A DNA stretch of 64,000 nucleotides from Flagellimonas olearia. Its GTDB lineage: Bacteria > Bacteroidota > Bacteroidia > Flavobacteriales > Flavobacteriaceae. Both the position numbers and the translations under genes were made by a program. Positions 62,815-64,000 of the stretch are shown one piece after another. The DNA lies in NCBI RefSeq assembly GCF_009184425.1, contig NZ_WELG01000001.1, forward strand, positions 62,001-126,000, written 5' to 3'. Within the stretch, counting starts at the first letter, position 1. Each line of letters begins with the position of its first letter. The notes beneath the pieces are model-generated. The model saw nothing but the letters and a program-made list of their open reading frames with translations. It searched no databases and had not been told where the DNA came from.

Positions 62815-62845
62815 TTGCGTTCTTTCGGATGAAAAGGTACATTTG
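62815..62845 (+). promoter_or_regulatory. tRNA-operon promoter
   Basis: TTG (62815-62817), a 20-bp spacer and TACATTTG (62838-62845) fit the consensus TTTG / TAnnTTTG. The predicted start near 62852 lies 33 bp before tRNA-Ser. Confidence 0.75.
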
Positions 62846-62884
62846 CATCCGCATTTTTAGAGTGCAAGTTCATAAGAAGTATTG

Positions 62885-62968
62885 GGAGAGGTGCCGGAGT
62901 GGTAACGGAGCAGATTGCTAATCTGTCAGCGCGTAAGTGCTGCCTGGGTTCGAGTCCCAGTCTCTCCG
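62885..62968 (+). tRNA. tRNA-Ser (GCT anticodon)
   Basis: An 84-nt cloverleaf with seven-pair acceptor stem (GGAGAGG / TCTCTCC, last pair G-T), discriminator G68, anticodon GCT in the CAGATTGCTAATCTG arm, a long variable arm (typical of serine tRNAs) and the T-arm CTGGGTTCGAGTCCCAG. CCA is not encoded. Confidence 0.97.
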
Positions 62969-63002
62969 CTGTTTCCTAAGATATTTGGAATTAAATTATG
63001 TT

Positions 63003-63077
63003 CGGGGTGTAGCGTAGCCCGGTTATCGCGCCTGCTTTGGGAGCAGGAGGTCGCAGGTTCGAATCCTGCCACCCCGA
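63003..63077 (+). tRNA. tRNA-Pro (TGG anticodon)
   Basis: A 75-nt cloverleaf with acceptor CGGGGTG / CACCCCG, discriminator A, anticodon TGG in CCTGCTTTGGGAGCAGG, and T-arm GCAGGTTCGAATCCTGC. CCA is not encoded. It follows tRNA-Ser by 34 bp and is the last tRNA before a terminator. Confidence 0.97.
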
Positions 63078-63085
63078 CAGAATCT

Positions 63086-63113
63086 AACCCACTGATTTTC
63101 AGTGGGTTTTTTG
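63086..63113 (+). terminator. tRNA-operon terminator
   Basis: Perfect 10-bp stem AACCCACTGA / TCAGTGGGTT with a 3-base loop and a T-rich tail, 9 bp after tRNA-Pro. Confidence 0.9.
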
Positions 63114-63287
63114 TTTTTAAAATCTTTTTTAGATTTTAAAAATTCACCTATTGTACCCAAAAATTTAATTTTAGGACTTTAGTATGGATCAAAAGGATAT
63201 AAAGTGATGGGTGTAATCCTTGAAGCCTTACTTAGGAAAATGTTTGGTGTTAAATTCTTTGACAAAATCGTTTTGTCGAACGTTCCA
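63114..63287. other. AT-rich spacer between tRNA terminator and the degenerate gene
   Basis: About 174 bp of low-GC sequence with no ORF, RNA or strong hairpin that I can support. TTGACAAAATCGTTTTGTCGAA (63259-63280) contains the short palindrome GACAAAATCGTTTTGTC. Confidence 0.5.
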
Positions 63288-63858
63288 TTATTTTCGAGAC
63301 CTTATAATTAGGGTAGTCAAATAAATGGCAACGGAGTGATCATACTTGATGTATCTTGTTTTGTCCACTATAAATTTTTCACCATACTTAAGTTTCAGCC
63401 ATGGAAGAGCTTTGATGATTTTCCGGTCAATGATTCCTCCCCTATGAATAAGAAGATTTCGGACTTGAGCTAGTTCATTAAAATCCTTTTTTACAACTTC
63501 TGGTACTCATCCGGACAATCCAAAAGGAGCAAGTAATTTTTCAAACCTCTGATATCCGTGGTTGATACCAATCGTTGATGATTTTTCATAAGTGGCAAAC
63601 ATGTAGTCATAAACTTCTTCCTTGCTAAGTTGCATGAACTCTGCTAATTTTATTTTAATACTAGAAAGTTCTTCAATATCTTCTAATCTAATCGATTTTG
63701 CAATTTACCATAACCTTGTTCCAAGGATTTGATTGCCCTTGAGATATAATTACAAGGTAATCAGTTGGGAACAGAGCCACTTGCACAATGTTTCCGTAGA
63801 TTGGTAGATTGCATGAACATAGATTTTTGTTTTTTTGGTTTATTTCCAATAGGTTACT
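63288..63858 (-). pseudogene. Degenerate HEPN-domain (RiboL-PSP-like) gene
   Basis: The minus strand can be read as one protein only by accepting a frameshift and an in-frame stop. The 5' part gives CNLPIYGNIVQVALFPTDYLVIISQGQ and then KVMVNCKID before a stop (near 63703). A +/-1 frame change leads to IRLEDIEELSSIKIKLAEF, QRFEKLLAPFGLSG, a TGA stop (63507-63509), VPEVVKKDFNELAQ, and then RNLLIHRGGIID, which carries the Rx4H motif of HEPN ribonucleases, ending with TAA at 63288-63290. HEPN proteins are typical of toxin and defence systems. The gene is inactive as it stands. Confidence 0.65.
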
Positions 63859-63953
63859 TTATTGGATTGATAGATTTTCAAAGATATTTTTGTTTTTTGT
63901 TTGATTAAATGTATTAATTGTTTTATTTAGCAATATGTAATACATAATACAAT

Positions 63954-64000
63954 ATGAAAAAAATTATAGCAGCCACCTATGCGCCAATGCATGAAGATAA
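63954..64000 (+). CDS. N-terminal start of a DapA/NanA-family (N-acetylneuraminate lyase-like) protein
   Basis: The reading frame MKKIIAATYAPMHED runs to the window edge. This opening (ATY/FxPM/F) is typical of the dihydrodipicolinate synthase/N-acetylneuraminate lyase family, which splits or forms pyruvate-aldehyde adducts through a Schiff-base lysine. Which member it is cannot be decided from 15 residues. The upstream spacer is AT-rich, so the gene may belong to the same accessory segment as the degenerate HEPN gene. Confidence 0.6.
   Translation, partial: MKKIIAATYAPMHED

Noticed and set aside
63507-63509. In-frame TGA in the HEPN gene as selenocysteine
   Set aside because: The position is not a redox site, the reading also needs a frameshift upstream, and no SECIS-like hairpin directly after the TGA is apparent; decay is simpler.
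1-64000. CRISPR arrays or cas genes
   Set aside because: No regularly spaced direct repeats of 24-40 bp and no Cas-like protein were seen.

Overview
The window looks like chromosomal DNA of a marine-type member of the Flavobacteriaceae (Bacteroidota), perhaps close to Muricauda/Flagellimonas. This placement is inferred from protein style and gene order, not from a database search. Supporting signs are promoters of the TTTG-N17-20-TAnnTTTG type, few Shine-Dalgarno sites, a DnaX without the zinc-cysteine module, DUF3822, DUF4126 and DUF2807 proteins, a fused thrA-thrB-thrC operon, and a KdnB-type Kdo 8-oxidase next to kdsB. Nearly all of the window is dense housekeeping sequence. Two stretches are accessory: 14.6-16.3 kb and 63.1-64 kb.

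Layout. 0-1.4 kb: two tandem MsrB genes and a collagen-like lipoprotein. 1.5-8.2 kb: glycogen branching enzyme, GH31 alpha-glucosidase, M48 lipoprotein protease, MFS transporter. 8.2-11.2 kb: an ECF sigma operon (sigma factor, membrane anti-sigma-like protein, two beta-strand-repeat surface proteins). 11.4-14.6 kb: lon with an operator-like palindrome, then cmk. 14.6-16.3 kb: a repeat-rich insertion zone with a second cmk tail and two AT-rich orphan genes. 16.3-19.5 kb: VIT-family transporter, M20 amidohydrolase, Crp-type regulator, BON/LysM protein. 19.6-29.1 kb: rpsA, pyrR-pyrB, two small genes, rnz, pdxH, sixA-like, ppk1, ppx. 29.1-34 kb: miaE, dnaX, RNase P RNA, rsmD, DUF3822 and a membrane protein. 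34-39.3 kb: helicase, DUF4126, kdsB, HAD phosphatase, kdnB, acyltransferase. 39.2-43.2 kb: YebC, PCD, CBM9-like, RmlD-like, gcvT. 43.3-51.8 kb: aminopeptidase P, thrC/thrB/thrA with a leader peptide, nnrDE, a small unknown gene. 52-62.8 kb: clpC, gyrA, a TPR protein, an NlpC/P60 protein without its cysteine, thiolase, 7TM-HD phosphodiesterase. 62.8-64 kb: tRNA-Ser, tRNA-Pro, a broken HEPN-type gene and the start of a DapA/NanA-family lyase.

How the genes work together. Several blocks are clear functional units: polyphosphate turnover (ppk1-ppx), pyrimidine synthesis (pyrR-pyrB), threonine synthesis (thrA-thrB-thrC), Kdo activation and probable 8-amino-Kdo synthesis (kdsB-kdnB), and an ECF sigma module driving surface proteins.

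The observations most worth following are these. (1) An inverted-repeat-bounded single-gene insert downstream of cmk, for which the window itself holds an empty-site copy. (2) A 17-residue threonine-rich leader peptide ahead of thrA. (3) The kdsB-HAD-kdnB cluster. (4) The Cys-to-Ser change in the NlpC/P60 protein. (5) A HEPN-type pseudogene beside the tRNA pair.
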